Positions 30,130 through 30,715 of a stretch of DNA of 30,715 nucleotides are shown here, piece by piece. The stretch's first letter is position 1. Each line of letters begins with the position of its first letter. Location: the IMG/VR virus record IMGVR_UViG_3300021961_000400, positions 1 through 30,715 of that record. One strand, written 5' to 3'. Both the position numbers and the translations under genes were made by a program. The notes under the pieces are model-generated. The model saw only the letters and a program-made list of their open reading frames with translations. It had not been told where the DNA came from and ran no database searches. Source of the DNA: a virus.

Positions 30130-30715
30130 ATGAGTAAAAGTACAGCACATTACATTGACAACAAAAAGTTTTTCCAAGCCATGAAGGACTGGAAGGACGA
30201 ACTTGCCGTCGCTGAAGCAGCCGGTGACCCTAAACCTCAGTGTACAAACTATTTGGGTGAGTGTTTTGTAAAAATTTCTAACCACTTGGCCTATAAGTCC
30301 AACTTTGTAAATTATACTTTCCGAGACGAGATGATACTTGACGGTATTGAAAACTGTCTAAGGTATGCTGACCGCTTCAACCCTGACAAATCAAACAACC
30401 CTTTCGCATATTTTACACAGATAACTTATTATAGTTTTATCCGTAGAATAAAGAAAGAGGCCAAACAATCTGAAACTAAACTCAGATATCTACAAAGCAT
30501 CGACCTTCAACAACTACTCGATGAGATCGAAGGTGATAGTGGCAACTATGAATATTTAAACTGGATACAAGAACAGTTAGATCAAACTGCTCGAGATAAA
30601 GAAGAACTCAAAAAGACCGGTCCGGCCGTGCCGAAACGCAGGCCAAAATATTTTGATAAACCGGCCGAAGATGATGTAGAAGATGTGAAATTAGATGAAG
30701 AAGTGCTTGACAACG
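30130..30715 (+). CDS. gp55: Late-transcription sigma factor gp55 (partial, right edge)
   Basis: At least 195 residues are present and the frame is open at the window end (T4 gp55 has 185). The N-terminus (HYIDNKKFFQAMKDWKDELA) aligns with T4 gp55 YVNNKELLQAIIDWK. The sigma region 2-like core is clear: FVNYTFRDEMILDGIENCLR, then NPFAYFTQITYYSFIRRIKK. gp55 redirects host RNA polymerase to TATAAATA late promoters, of which this window has nine. The conserved N-terminus supports the ATG at 30130. That start lies only about three bases from the predicted transcript start and has no ribosome site. The C-terminal part is Lys/Asp/Glu-rich, longer than in T4. Confidence 0.92.
   Translation, partial: MSKSTAHYIDNKKFFQAMKDWKDELAVAEAAGDPKPQCTNYLGECFVKISNHLAYKSNFVNYTFRDEMILDGIENCLRYADRFNPDKSNNPFAYFTQITYYSFIRRIKKEAKQSETKLRYLQSIDLQQLLDEIEGDSGNYEYLNWIQEQLDQTARDKEELKKTGPAVPKRRPKYFDKPAEDDVEDVKLDEEVLDN

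Noticed and set aside
1-30715. tRNA genes, integrase, transposase or attachment sites
   Set aside because: I looked for them by eye and saw none. The gene content is that of a lytic T4-like phage. Absence of tRNAs was not tested by computation.

Overview
The window is a block of the core genome of a T4-like myovirus, most likely a marine one. The evidence is gene order: neck (gp13, gp14), sheath stabiliser (gp15), terminase (gp16, gp17), sheath (gp18), tube (gp19), portal (gp20), prohead core and protease (gp67/68-like, gp21), scaffold (gp22) and major capsid protein (gp23) run in T4 order. UvsY, UvsW and the late sigma factor gp55 follow. The sequence is moderately AT-rich and has no photosynthesis genes. 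A non-cyanobacterial marine host is therefore inferred, not shown.

Layout. (1) 1-41, minus strand: the first 13 codons of a gene with a twin-arginine export signal. (2) 154-3672, minus strand: an overlapping operon of four paralogous DxD glycosyltransferase-like genes and one methyltransferase-like gene. (3) 3729-9971, plus strand: small structural proteins and an array of six tail-fibre or adapter proteins that share N-terminal modules resembling the major tropism determinant N-domain, with a coiled-coil protein among them. (4) 9990-23456: the head and neck morphogenesis core. (5) 23491-26101: a terminator, a late promoter and two translationally coupled genes for exported proteins. Each has one c-type haem motif and the copper-ligand pattern of type II (PHM/DBM-like) copper monooxygenases. 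(6) 26105-26333: a host-type sigma70 promoter, a strong hairpin at the predicted transcript 5' end and a 34-residue membrane peptide. (7) 26409-30022: a tail-tube-superfamily protein, a truncated acyl-adenylating enzyme, UvsY, UvsW and an unknown protein. (8) 30049-30715: an inverted repeat carrying opposed sigma70-like promoters, one of them perfect consensus, and a near-leaderless gp55 gene running off the right edge.

Regulation is unusually readable. Nine exact copies of the T4 late promoter octamer TATAAATA (seven plus, two minus) sit 22-105 bases before gene starts. They head the fibre operon, the glycosyltransferase operon, gp18, gp19, gp22, gp23, the haem-copper pair, the tube-like gene and the left-edge Tat gene. 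gp55, which should read these octamers, is itself served by a consensus sigma70 promoter, giving a simple early-to-late cascade within one window.

The most novel content is the exported haem/copper oxidoreductase cassette under late control, perhaps linked to the left-edge Tat gene. Next are the early membrane peptide with its structured leader, and the modular fibre array.
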